From Methanobrevibacter ruminantium M1 (GTDB lineage Archaea > Methanobacteriota > Methanobacteria > Methanobacteriales > Methanobacteriaceae), in the NCBI RefSeq assembly GCF_000024185.1, contig NC_013790.1, forward strand, positions 2,355,001 through 2,419,000: a stretch of DNA of 64,000 nt, read 5' to 3'. The notes under the pieces were generated by a model that did no database searches, was not told the origin of the DNA, and was given only the letters and a program-made list of their open reading frames with translations. The number at the start of each line of letters is the position of its first letter. The first letter of the stretch is position 1. Below are positions 53,652 to 62,995 of the stretch, one piece after another. A program made the translations under genes and the position numbers.

Positions 53652-54356
53652 CTATTCCTGATTAAAAACAAACTTATCAATAGCCTCTGCCACTCCATCA
53701 CCATACTTATTCTCGCAAACATAATCAGCAATCTCTTTTAGCTCATCACATGCATTGGCCACTGCAACCTTAAATCCTCCTGCAAGGAGAAAATCAATAT
53801 CATTTTCGCTATCTCCAATGCACATAATATTCTCAACATTATATCCAACGAGATTAGCCAATTTTGCAAGCCCTGTTCCCTTATCGACCGCAGGATCGGT
53901 AAGATGAAGTGCAAAACCGCTGTCATAGACCTCTACATCAAAGTCCTTCAACATCTCCTTAAGTGGCTCTGAACTCATATTCTTATAGAAAGTTATTTCT
54001 GAAACCCTTGCATCGGAATCTTCCACTATCCTAAATGGAATGTCTTTTCCAAACTTATCAAATAGAAAATCATAAGCCTTTTGAGCTTTAGAGATATCTC
54101 CTAAGACGATCACTCGATTGTCATTATATCCATCATGATAGATAACTCCCCCATTTTCACAAACAAGGCCTCCAGTAGTCCCTACAAGGGTTGCCACAGC
54201 ATAGGAAAAGTGGGAAATGTTTCCAGTTGCAATAATCACTGGAATTCCAGCATCCTCTGCCTTTCTAAGAGCATCCAATGCACTATGGCAGACTCTTCTT
54301 CTGCCATCCGTAATTGTTCCGTCAACATCAACAGCTATTGCTTCTATTTTAACCAT
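53652..54356 (-). CDS. Phosphoglycolate phosphatase, archaeal HAD type
   Basis: HAD IIB hydrolase, annotated in archaea as phosphoglycolate phosphatase or sucrose-phosphatase-like. It has motif I AVDVDGTITDGRR with the nucleophile Asp, motif II IIATGNISHFS, Lys of motif III in DKGTGLAKL and motif IV CIGDSENDIDFL. The start is ATG 54356 (MVKIEAIAVDVDG); an in-frame GTG three codons upstream belongs to a repeated leader sequence. Confidence 0.9.
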   Translation of the reverse strand: MVKIEAIAVDVDGTITDGRRRVCHSALDALRKAEDAGIPVIIATGNISHFSYAVATLVGTTGGLVCENGGVIYHDGYNDNRVIVLGDISKAQKAYDFLFDKFGKDIPFRIVEDSDARVSEITFYKNMSSEPLKEMLKDFDVEVYDSGFALHLTDPAVDKGTGLAKLANLVGYNVENIMCIGDSENDIDFLLAGGFKVAVANACDELKEIADYVCENKYGDGVAEAIDKFVFNQE

Positions 54357-54430
54357 AAAAACCACTTAAAACGATTTTATTTAACCATAAACCACTTAAA
54401 ACGATTTATTTTAACCATAAATCACTAAAT
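54346..54430. repeat. Three-copy repeat of a gene 5-prime end and leader
   Basis: TTTTAACCATAAAAACCACTTAAAACGATT begins near 54347, and shortened or near copies begin near 54378 and 54410 (period about 31 bp; strings here cut to the shared core AACCATAAA-CCACTTAAAACGA). The first copy contains the complement of the phosphatase start codon (CAT at 54354-54356). Confidence 0.75.
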
Positions 54431-54441
54431 TAAGAATTTAT

Positions 54442-55503
54442 TTACCTGCTGTACCTATGAGCAATATTACAGGTTCCCTCTTTGCTGACCATACATGCAC
54501 CAATCGGATGCATAGGATTACATGCCCTTTCTAAAACAAGCCTTACAAGTCAGTAAGGTTTTGCAAGCCCTCTAAGAATAGGTCCGCAGATGCAGCCTTT
54601 AGGAGCTTCAGTAACGTCCTTTACTTCAATATCATACTTTTCCCTTGCATTCCACTGGGAAAACTCATCATTTACTTCCAAAACAGAATCAGGGATTTTA
54701 GGAAATCCTCTCCATTCCCTGCTTTCAACATGGAAGACCTCATCCATCATCTCTTTTCCAATGACATTTCCTTCAGTTCTAACTGCTCTCTTATACTCAT
54801 TGTCTATTCTAGGCTCTCCTCTATCGATTTGTCTTAATATCATATAAACAGACATTAATATATCCAAAGGATTAAATCCAGCCACCGCTTGAGGAATTCC
54901 ATATTCAGTAGAGAATTTTTCAAATGGCTCTGTCCCAAGAATGGTGCAGACATGTCCTGGCTGAATGAGAGCGTTTAGATTGGTCTCTCCTGAATTGATC
55001 AAGAAGTCAAGAGCAGGAGGGATCAGCCTATGGCATGAAATGATTGAAAAGTTTTCAGGAGGCTTTTTCAAGAGCTCGGAAGCGGTTGCAGGAGCTGTTG
55101 TTTCAAATCCTGCAGACATGAATACAACATCATTATCAATCTTTTCAGCGATTTCCACAGCATTTGGAATACCGTAGACAACCCTTACATCTGCACCTTC
55201 AGCTTTAGCCTCTGCAAGAGAGCCATTAGAACCTGGAACTCTTAACATGTCTCCAAAGGTGGTTACAGTAACCCCTTTTTCTACGAGTTGCAGACATTCG
55301 TCGATTTCCCTTGAAGGAACCACACAAACCGGACATCCCGGCCCTGCAACAATCTCAATTTCCGGAGGAAGCAAGGATCTAATCCCATGTTCCATGATTG
55401 TATGCTCATGAGAACCACAAACATGCATAATCTTTACAGGAACAGCTAAATCATTAATTCTTTTTAGTATAGCATCAGCCATCTCTTTCATACTAGCCAT
55501 CAT
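54442..55503 (-). pseudogene. hypD: HypD hydrogenase maturation protein with in-frame UGA
   Basis: HypD helps build the Fe(CN)2CO unit of [NiFe] hydrogenases with HypC. The main frame has MHVCGSHEHTIMEHGIRSLL, GPGCPVCVVP and VFMSAGFETTAPATASELL. It reaches CICGPILRGLAKPY, then TGA at 54550-54552. The same frame continues LVRLVLERACNPMHPIGACM, VSKEGTCNIAHRYSR, stop at 54442, giving the conserved Cys-rich C-terminus. Comparison with the family P-x-D-C spacing suggests three single-base insertions (reading Y-D-C-R without them) around the TGA; one of four expected cluster cysteines is lost. Recent mutation, sequence error or readthrough remain open. Confidence 0.82.
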
Positions 55504-55826
55504 AACACCATTCTTTTTTTATTTCACAAAACATTATAGAATAATTATTAATTTAAAAATCAAAAGAATTTTTATCGAATTATACTATATAAAATTATTC
55601 AATTTAAAAAATTAATCAACTAATTAATTCATTCGAAGCCATTATAAAAAACTATAATCAGCAATAATCATTAAAACTTAATTAGTTTATTTAATAAAAT
55701 TTAATATTAATTAATAATATAATATAATTAGTTTGTCTTAATTAATAATATTTTTTAAATTAATTAGAATTTTATAAAATTCATAAAAATAAGAAAAAAT
55801 AAAAAACAATAGCTAAAGGTTTTAAA
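55504..55826. other. Spacer before the surface-glycan cluster
   Basis: 323 bp between divergent hypD and the NeuA-PseG gene, strongly AT-rich (55660-55800 nearly pure A/T). There is no distinct palindrome or frame. It should contain both promoters, and marks the switch from core genes to the accessory glycan cluster. Confidence 0.45.
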
Positions 55827-57551
55827 ATGTATAAAGATAATAAAATATTAGTTGTAATTCCTGCAAGAGGAGGATCCAAAGGAATTCCGCGTAAAAACAT
55901 ACGTTTTTTAGGTAAAAAGCCTCTCATTGCACACACAATAGAAATGGGAAAGGCATCCAAATATGTGGATGAGCTAGTTGTGACAACTGACGATGAGGAA
56001 ATCAAGTTCATCAGCGAAAAATTCGGAGCAGAAACAATCAAAAGGGATGGAAAGCTAGCTGAAGACTCTATCCCACTTGATCCGGTAATCTACGATGCCG
56101 CAATTCAAAAGGAAGGAAAAAGCAATGAAAAATATGATGTTGTAATTACCGTACAGCCTACTTCCCCATTGCTTAAGACAAAAACCTTAGATTTAGCTAT
56201 TGAAAAACTATTAAACCCCGACAATGAAAACAAAGATTATGACACAATCATAAGTGTTGTAGACGACAGGCACTTAAGCTGGGGCTATGATGAGAAAGAA
56301 AAAAAGTATTTCCCATTATATAAGGAAAGGGTAAACCGACAATATCTTCCAAAGGCATATAAGGAAACCGGAAGCATATTTGCAACAAGAAGAGAATTTG
56401 TAAAGGAAGATAGCCGTCTTGGAGAAAATATAGGTCTTATTGAAGTATCCAAACAGGAAAGCATAGACATTGACAACTATGAGGACTGGTGGGTAGCTGA
56501 AAGAATCCTAAACAAGAAGAAAATCCTAATAAAGGCAGATGCCTCCCACGAAATAGGAACCGGCCATATTTACAGAGGCCTCTCAATAGCTTCAAAGCTT
56601 GTAAACCACGAAGTGATTTTCCTTCTTGATGAGGCTCAGGAATTAGGAATTGAAATAGTTAAAAACAACAACTATCCATTCATAACCCATAATTCCAATA
56701 AAGGAAAGGGTAAAGAGGCAGATGAAAAAGCTAAGGAAGAGATTATAGAAAAGATAGTGGAATACGACCCAGACATTATCATAAATGACATACTAAACAC
56801 CAATTCAAAATACACAAAGACCCTTAGGGATAATGGATTTTTCATAGTAAACTTTGAAGACGTTGGCGGAGGAGTCAAATACGCCCATTTAGTATTTGAT
56901 GCACTATATGAACATAAGATACCTCTTAAAAACCTTTATTCAGGACACAGATATTATATCCTGAAAGATGAATTCTATTACCAATCATTTAAGAAAATAG
57001 ACAAGGAGGTTAATAGAATCCTTCTTACATTTGGAGGAACCGATCCAAACAACCTTACAGAAAAAACGCTGGAAGCAATACTGGAGAGCAAATACCAAAA
57101 CGAGATTGAAATAATCCTAGGATTGGGATACAGCAAAAAAGAGGAAATCCAAGAAAAATATAAAGACAACGAAAGAATCAGCATCTATGAAAACGTTAAG
57201 AACATGAGCGAACATATGCATAATGCAGACCTGATATTCACTTCAGCTGGAAGAACCATGTATGAAATAGCATCCCTTGGAGTTCCTTGCATATGCCTCT
57301 GTCAAAATGAAAGAGAATTAAGCCATATCTTTGGAAACATAGAGCATGGATTCATTAACTTAGGTCTTGGATCCAGAGTAAGCAAGGAAGACCTAATCAG
57401 AACACTTGAAAACACAATCAACGATTATGAACTTAGAATAGAGATGAATAAAAGAATGGGAAACGTAGACTTAAAGCATGGATTTGATAATATTAGAAAA
57501 CTGATAAAGAAGGAATATAAAAATTGGAAAGCAGAACAGTTAAACAAATAA
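55827..57551 (+). CDS. Fusion of NeuA/PseF-type CMP-sugar synthetase and PseG-type hydrolase
   Basis: A 574-residue bifunctional protein for nonulosonic-acid (sialic/pseudaminic/legionaminic-like) sugar activation. Residues 1-230 are a cytidylyltransferase with ILVVIPARGGSKGIPRKNIR, VVTTDDEEIKFISEKFGAET, TVQPTSPLL and YKETGSIFATRREF. Residues 231-574 resemble PseG, the GT-B-like UDP-sugar hydrolase: IKADASHEIGTGHIYRGLSI, LTFGGTDPNNLTEK and IFTSAGRTMYEIASLGVPCI. Together with NeuB-family synthase downstream it covers nucleotide removal, condensation and CMP activation. Which nonulosonate is made cannot be told from sequence alone. Confidence 0.88.
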   Translation: MYKDNKILVVIPARGGSKGIPRKNIRFLGKKPLIAHTIEMGKASKYVDELVVTTDDEEIKFISEKFGAETIKRDGKLAEDSIPLDPVIYDAAIQKEGKSNEKYDVVITVQPTSPLLKTKTLDLAIEKLLNPDNENKDYDTIISVVDDRHLSWGYDEKEKKYFPLYKERVNRQYLPKAYKETGSIFATRREFVKEDSRLGENIGLIEVSKQESIDIDNYEDWWVAERILNKKKILIKADASHEIGTGHIYRGLSIASKLVNHEVIFLLDEAQELGIEIVKNNNYPFITHNSNKGKGKEADEKAKEEIIEKIVEYDPDIIINDILNTNSKYTKTLRDNGFFIVNFEDVGGGVKYAHLVFDALYEHKIPLKNLYSGHRYYILKDEFYYQSFKKIDKEVNRILLTFGGTDPNNLTEKTLEAILESKYQNEIEIILGLGYSKKEEIQEKYKDNERISIYENVKNMSEHMHNADLIFTSAGRTMYEIASLGVPCICLCQNERELSHIFGNIEHGFINLGLGSRVSKEDLIRTLENTINDYELRIEMNKRMGNVDLKHGFDNIRKLIKKEYKNWKAEQLNK

Positions 57552-57613
57552 AAATAATAATCTATTAAGTGCAAAGTAGAATAATATCCATCAAGCCTAA
57601 GGGAGAAATTAAA

Positions 57614-58453
57614 ATGGAATCAAAAGACATTACAAATATTGAAGAGATTATACCAAGCAATGACGTATATCCTTTAGTAAATCTACTATTCCAAAGCAAA
57701 CTCTTCAAATCAAAAGAAATAAACACAAACAGCCTTGCAATCAGCTGTCTTGACCTAATCGACAAAAACAGAATAAAAATCACATTCAATGAGGAAATCG
57801 AATCAATCAAAATCAGCAAGAACCCTCTTCTTAAGACAAAAGGCCAATTGGAAAAAGAATTGGAACTCATGAAAAACATCAAATTTACAATCAATTCAAA
57901 AGAGATGAAAAAACTGGATAAAAGAGACCAAATCATCTTGAAGATGTTTAAGGACATCAACAAAAACCATGAATTTGACTTAAAATCCATGTATGATAAG
58001 ATCCTAAAGCAGGATATAGCAATCAAATTTGCAAAATACTTCAAAGATTATTCCAAATCCCTTGAAAGGGAAACCAAATACTCATTGGAAAACTATAAAG
58101 ACCTCATCAAGGATGGAGAGTTTACCTTTAAGGGAAATGAAATAAGCAATGAATGGAAAGAATTCAAAAGCTCTTTAAAATCAGATAAGTCCTTATACAG
58201 CCAAGACGCAGAAATAATTGACAAATATCTGATTTATGGAAGATGCCTTGAAATTGAAAAGGATGTTCTAAAAAACATTGAAAAGGCAAATCCAGACTAC
58301 GATTCAGAGCTTTACAGATTCCTAAGGCATAATGGTGCAGACTTATTGAAGCTAATATTTGATAAGGCACTTGCAAACAGCAAGATAGAAAGAAAAGGAG
58401 ACGGTTCAGTACCTGTTGGAAACAGCAAATACTTCGTCCCAGGATTCGGATAA
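57614..58453 (+). CDS. Uncharacterised protein inside the glycan cluster (DUF2207-tail-like)
   Basis: Start at ATG 57614 (MESKDITNIEEIIPSNDVYP) behind GGGAGA; 279 residues. The arrangement, an N-terminal winged-helix-like part (PLVNLLFQSKLFKSKEINTN), a helical middle, and YGRCLEIEKDVLKNIEK near the C-terminus, recalls the cytoplasmic C-terminal half of DUF2207 membrane proteins. Here the membrane part is missing. I am unsure of that match. Its place between NeuA-PseG and NeuB suggests co-transcription but not a sugar role. Confidence 0.62.
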   Translation: MESKDITNIEEIIPSNDVYPLVNLLFQSKLFKSKEINTNSLAISCLDLIDKNRIKITFNEEIESIKISKNPLLKTKGQLEKELELMKNIKFTINSKEMKKLDKRDQIILKMFKDINKNHEFDLKSMYDKILKQDIAIKFAKYFKDYSKSLERETKYSLENYKDLIKDGEFTFKGNEISNEWKEFKSSLKSDKSLYSQDAEIIDKYLIYGRCLEIEKDVLKNIEKANPDYDSELYRFLRHNGADLLKLIFDKALANSKIERKGDGSVPVGNSKYFVPGFG

Positions 58454-58599
58454 AACTAAAACTTTTAAAAAATTAATTAAAAAGTGATGTGCCTTTGAAA
58501 TCCGAATAAAAGAATAAAATTAATAAAAAAACCATATAAGCATTAAAATTAGAACAAAAAAACAAAATTACATATTATCAAAGATTAAAAGGTGAAAAA

Positions 58600-59670
58600 A
58601 TGACCATATTCAATGAAGAACCATTCCTAATAGCCGAAATAGGCGTAAACTACTACGACATTGCAAAGAAGGAAAATATATCCAATATGGATGCAGCTAA
58701 ACTAATGGTTAAGGAGGCTCATGACGCAGGATGCAATGCAGTTAAATTCCAATCATATAAGGCAAACACCATAGCATCCAAGAATTCTCCAGCATATTGG
58801 GACACAAACGAAGAGCCTACCCAATCACAATACGAACTATTCAAGAAGTTCGACTCCTTTGGAGAGGCAGAATATAGGGAAATCGCAGACTACTGCAAAG
58901 AAATCGGAATCCTATTCCTATCAACACCTTTTGATTTTGATTCAATAGACTATCTAGACGACTTCATGGACGTTTATAAAATATCATCCTCAGACCTTAC
59001 AAACATCCCATTCATAAAAAAGATAGCCAATAAAGGAAAGGACATAATCATATCCACCGGAGCATCAACCCTTGATGAAGTAAAACTAGCTATAGAAACA
59101 ATAGAAAACGCTAACGACAAATACAAAAAAGGAGAAGCTGGAATCGGAATCATGCACTGTGTGCTCTCCTATCCAACAGCAAATGAAGATGCAAACCTTC
59201 TTATGATTAAAAACCTTAAGGACCTTTATCCAAATTATGAAATAGGATATTCAGATCATACAAAGCCAGATGAGAATATGCTCATTCTTACAACAGCCTA
59301 TCTTTATGGCGCCACTATCCTTGAAAAGCACTACACATTAGATAAGACACTTCAAGGAAACGACCACTATCATGGAATGGACCCAGATGACATTAGAAAG
59401 TTCAACAAAAACATAGAACTGATAAAAACAATTAACGGCCAATATGATAAGATACCTCTCCCATGTGAAGGAGAATCAAGAAAACAGGCCAGACGCTCAA
59501 TAATTGCAAAGGAAGAAATCGGTGAAGGCACAATAATCACAGAGGATATGCTTACATATAAAAGGCCTGGAACTGGCATTTCTCCAAGTGAAATAGATAA
59601 TGTAGTTGGCAAAAAAGCCAAAATAACCATTCCAGAAGATGAACTGATTCAATATGACTTTTTAGAATAA
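58600..59670 (+). CDS. neuB: NeuB/PseI/SpsE-family nonulosonate synthase
   Basis: Condenses phosphoenolpyruvate with a hexosamine-type sugar to a nine-carbon acid. The 356-residue protein has FLIAEIGVNY, the TIM-barrel Lys in CNAVKFQSYKANTIASKNSP, DVYKISSSDLTNIPFIKKIA, ILEKHYTLDKTLQGNDHYHG and a C-terminal SAF (antifreeze-like) domain with RSIIAKEEIGEGTIITEDML and KRPGTGISPSEIDNVVGKKA. It is a full-length enzyme. The exact acceptor (ManNAc, or 6-deoxy-AltdiNAc) is unresolved; PseG fusion upstream favours a pseudaminic-type product. Confidence 0.92.
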   Translation: MTIFNEEPFLIAEIGVNYYDIAKKENISNMDAAKLMVKEAHDAGCNAVKFQSYKANTIASKNSPAYWDTNEEPTQSQYELFKKFDSFGEAEYREIADYCKEIGILFLSTPFDFDSIDYLDDFMDVYKISSSDLTNIPFIKKIANKGKDIIISTGASTLDEVKLAIETIENANDKYKKGEAGIGIMHCVLSYPTANEDANLLMIKNLKDLYPNYEIGYSDHTKPDENMLILTTAYLYGATILEKHYTLDKTLQGNDHYHGMDPDDIRKFNKNIELIKTINGQYDKIPLPCEGESRKQARRSIIAKEEIGEGTIITEDMLTYKRPGTGISPSEIDNVVGKKAKITIPEDELIQYDFLE

Positions 59671-59750
59671 TAATTGATTTAAAAAAACCTTTAGAATAAT
59701 AATTATAAATTTTAGAACAATAATTTATCTAAAAAACTTTTAGAAAATTT
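59659..59750. repeat. Repeat of the neuB 3-prime end (about four copies)
   Basis: TTTTTAGAATAATAATTGAT spans the last codons (F-L-E) and stop. TTTAGAATAATAATTATAAA (59690), TTTTAGAACAATAATTTATC (59710) and TTTTAGAAAATTTATCC (59739) follow, each behind an A-run. Confidence 0.7.
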
Positions 59751-59787
59751 ATCCAATGACTAAACTTTTAATTTAAGGACCTAAAAC

Positions 59788-61314
59788 ATGACTTTTACAG
59801 TAAAGGAAATATGCCAACATATCTGGTCTCTTGAAGAGAAATATGAACTGAACCACAAAGAGATTCAAGGCTGCTATCCATGGCAATTAATCAGAATGTA
59901 TCTCTACTACGAAATAACCAGAAAGACAAATGTCTTTGAGTCAGCTCAACAGTCCAGTCTTTCCCTAGCGGATAAAGTAAATACATTCCTTCCTTTTATA
60001 AAAAACAGCATTCTTTCAAACCCCTTAAGCGGAAAGGATACCAAAGATGTTTTAATATTCGACCATCCAAGAAAAGTCATATTAAATGGGGAATACCAAG
60101 ACATCTATAGCTATTTTCTAAAGGACATTCTAATAAAAAACAATAAAAGCTTTGAAACAATAGAATCCCCATATCTAAACAATCATTTCAGAAGCAGTGC
60201 AAATAAGAAAGAAAATAATGTCAAATACAATGACCGAATCCTTTTAGGCTCTTTTATAAACAAAACCAAAAATAGAGGAAAATTGCCATTTACAGATGAA
60301 GAAAAAGACTTTATCGAAACAATAAAAAGAGAATTAGAGTCTGCATTCAAAATAGAAATAAATCTATTCAATATTATTGAAGATCACATACTTAATTTCC
60401 AATATGATTATAAAAAATATATAGAGCTTCTTGAAAAGAGAAAGCCAAAGCAAGTCTATCTGGTTGTAGCCTATGAAAACAAGGCATTAGTTGCAGCATG
60501 CAAGAAAAAGAATATAGAAATTATTGAATTACAGCATGGAACCATAAGTCCATACCATTTAGGATATAGTTACCCAAAAAATACAATGCTGATGAACAAT
60601 ACAATCAAGGAAATTGAATATTTCCCTGATAAAATACTAAGTTTTGGTGACTACTGGCAAAATTCTTCAAGCTTCCCTATAGAATCCGATAAGATAATCT
60701 CAATGGGATTTCCATACTTTGAAGACAACTCTAAAACTTTTATGAAGATGGCAGATGAGGATAAAAACAAAAAGCAAATTCTATTCATTTCACAAGGAGT
60801 TATTGGAAAATACCTTTCTGAATTGGCTTATGAACTGGCTAAAGAACTAAATGAAAAAAATAAGAAAAATGATTTAGAGAATAGTGAAAATAATGAATCT
60901 GATTTAGAAAATAATAATTATACATTCATTTACAAATTACATCCAGGAGAATATGGAACTTGGAGAGAGAATTACGAATATTTAAATAAAGCAAATGAAT
61001 TTGATAACTTTAAAGTCATTGATAAAAGCGAGCCTCCTTTATATGAGCTATTTGCAAAAAGCAACTATCAAATAGGGGCCTTTTCAACAGCAATCTACGA
61101 AGGGCTTGCATTTAACTGCAAAACATTCATCATAGACGTTCCAGGAGTGGAATATTTAGATGACTTGATTGACAAGAATATTGTAAAAAAGGTTAAATCA
61201 AGTGAAGAGCTGATTAATTTTATTGAAGATGAAGATAATTTAGATTTAAAGGAATATGATAAGGATTATTTCTTTAAAAACTTCGACGAAAGCATATTTG
61301 ATGAAATATTATAA
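59788..61314 (+). CDS. GT-B-like glycosyltransferase of the surface-glycan cluster
   Basis: A 508-residue soluble protein. The C-terminal 270 residues look like the donor half of a GT-B enzyme: IEIIELQHGTISPYHLGYSY (HG), DKIISMGFPYF, ILFISQGVI, FIYKLHPGEYGTW (KLHP) and YQIGAFSTAIYEGLAFNCKT FII (broken for length). HG, HP and S-x-x-x-E motifs recur in capsule, polysialyl- and CDP-glycerol-type transferases. Position after NeuB suggests it transfers the CMP-nonulosonate. Asn/Glu-rich insert at about 360-385 is low complexity. Confidence 0.75.
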   Translation: MTFTVKEICQHIWSLEEKYELNHKEIQGCYPWQLIRMYLYYEITRKTNVFESAQQSSLSLADKVNTFLPFIKNSILSNPLSGKDTKDVLIFDHPRKVILNGEYQDIYSYFLKDILIKNNKSFETIESPYLNNHFRSSANKKENNVKYNDRILLGSFINKTKNRGKLPFTDEEKDFIETIKRELESAFKIEINLFNIIEDHILNFQYDYKKYIELLEKRKPKQVYLVVAYENKALVAACKKKNIEIIELQHGTISPYHLGYSYPKNTMLMNNTIKEIEYFPDKILSFGDYWQNSSSFPIESDKIISMGFPYFEDNSKTFMKMADEDKNKKQILFISQGVIGKYLSELAYELAKELNEKNKKNDLENSENNESDLENNNYTFIYKLHPGEYGTWRENYEYLNKANEFDNFKVIDKSEPPLYELFAKSNYQIGAFSTAIYEGLAFNCKTFIIDVPGVEYLDDLIDKNIVKKVKSSEELINFIEDEDNLDLKEYDKDYFFKNFDESIFDEIL

Positions 61315-61424
61315 GAAATATGAATTCAAAATAAATAAAAAAAATAAAAAAAATCACTATAGTGAAATACTATAAAAAATCATAATTACAGATTAACAAT
61401 TATCAAAAAAGACATGTGGTTGAT

Positions 61425-62867
61425 ATGAGTGAATACGTGCGATTTATACAAAGAATAGGTCTAGTCGGGATTACAAACATCCTAATATCTCTTAGTAGCC
61501 TAATCTTTATTCCAATCATTACAAAATCCTTTACTACAGCCGAATACGGAATGTGGGCTCAAGTAAACACTACCATCGCACTTGTTCCAAACATAGCCAA
61601 CCTAGGTCTTCCATACACCATGGTACGATTCCTGTCTGCTGAAAAGGATAAGGAAAAAATAAGAGATTCCTTCTATCCAATGATAAGCCTGACATTCATA
61701 TCAACAGTGATCATCTGCCTATTGTTTTTAATATTTGGACACCCTATTGCAGATGCGCTCTTTAATGGAAGCATGCAGGTATTGTACATCACAACTGCAA
61801 TATCCTTCTTTGCATGCATGAACCTAATGCTCATAACCTACTTTAGAACCTTCCAGGAAATGAAAAGATATTCCCTATTCCTTGTTCTTCAAAGCTATAT
61901 AGGGGTTTTTGTAAGCATCTACCTTACATATGCAGGATACAATATAGAAACAGTTGTTCTCGGTCTTTTAACAGGCTATGCAGCAGTATTCATCATGATG
62001 GCATTTCTCATTGTAAGGCATCTTGGATTCAGCTTTGGAAAATGGTCAAACCTAAAGGAACAGCTTGCCTTTGCCCTTCCAACCATTCCAAGCAATGTTT
62101 CAAGCTGGGTAGTTGATTCAAGCGACAAATATGTTATTGGAATCCTTTTAGGGTCAGTGGCAGTGGGATGCTATTCACCAGGATATGCCTTAGGAAGCAT
62201 ATTGCTAATGTTCCTATCTCCATTTGCAGTTCTTCTTCCAACGATTCTTCCAGAGCATTATGAAAAGGGAGATATGGCAGAGGTAGACAAATATCTCAGC
62301 TATTCAATGAAATACTATCTTCTTCTCACTGTGCCAGCAGCTGTAGGGATGAGCGTACTCTCTAAGCCATTGCTTTACATAATAACAACCCCAGAGATTG
62401 CTCTTGGAGGTTATATGGTAACTCCATTTGTCTGTCTAGGTGCAATATTCATGGGAATGTATGGAATAACCAATAATATACTTATACTAGAGAAAAACAC
62501 AATGATCCTTGGTAAATTATGGATAATTGTAGCCATATCCAACATTGTTTTAAATCTGATTCTTGTGCCTTATCTAAATATAATTGGAGCGGCAATAGCC
62601 ACACTTCTCTGTTATATGCTAGCATTTGGAGTGACTGCCATTGCAAGCAGAAAGACAATGAGATTGCCTTTCAATAGAAAGGAACTTGTAAAAATACTTA
62701 TTGCATCAGCGATTATGGGTGCAGTGGTTTATATGATGAATCCAAGTGGAATAGTTAATGTTTTAGTGGCTATATTAGTGGGAGTTGTGGTTTATTTTGC
62801 AATTATATTTGTTTTAAAGGCAGTTACAAGAAAAGAAATAGGTATATTTAAAGATTTAGTAAAATAA
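61425..62867 (+). CDS. Wzx-type polysaccharide flippase
   Basis: A 480-residue polytopic protein with 12-14 membrane helices of the MATE/MOP polysaccharide-transport type, flipping lipid-linked glycan units outward. It opens RFIQRIGLVGITNILISLSS then the family segment FIPIITKSFTTAEYGMWAQV. ATG 61425 (MSEYVRF) is chosen over GTG 61416 because GGTTGAT precedes it. It closes the plus-strand glycan cluster. The 3-prime end is duplicated. Confidence 0.88.
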   Translation: MSEYVRFIQRIGLVGITNILISLSSLIFIPIITKSFTTAEYGMWAQVNTTIALVPNIANLGLPYTMVRFLSAEKDKEKIRDSFYPMISLTFISTVIICLLFLIFGHPIADALFNGSMQVLYITTAISFFACMNLMLITYFRTFQEMKRYSLFLVLQSYIGVFVSIYLTYAGYNIETVVLGLLTGYAAVFIMMAFLIVRHLGFSFGKWSNLKEQLAFALPTIPSNVSSWVVDSSDKYVIGILLGSVAVGCYSPGYALGSILLMFLSPFAVLLPTILPEHYEKGDMAEVDKYLSYSMKYYLLLTVPAAVGMSVLSKPLLYIITTPEIALGGYMVTPFVCLGAIFMGMYGITNNILILEKNTMILGKLWIIVAISNIVLNLILVPYLNIIGAAIATLLCYMLAFGVTAIASRKTMRLPFNRKELVKILIASAIMGAVVYMMNPSGIVNVLVAILVGVVVYFAIIFVLKAVTRKEIGIFKDLVK

Positions 62868-62918
62868 ACCATCATAGAATTAGAATAACAACTCATATTT
62901 AAAGAATTAGTAAAATAA
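62844..62918. repeat. 51-bp tandem duplication of the flippase 3-prime end
   Basis: ATATTTAAAGATTTAGTAAA ATAA at 62844 (last codons IFKDLVK and stop; broken for length) recurs 51 bp on at 62895 as ATATTTAAAGAATTAGTAAA ATAA, still readable as IFKELVK and stop. Confidence 0.85.
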
Positions 62919-62995
62919 GTGAATGAATAAAAAAAATTATATAAGAATAGAAAAAGCAAAAGTATAAAAAATCAAATATATTCGCTTAAAAAGCA

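Noticed and set aside
54535-54560. Selenocysteine insertion at the hypD UGA
   Set aside because: No known Sec-containing HypD, no Sec machinery seen, and single-base insertions explain the codon. Kept only as a remote alternative.
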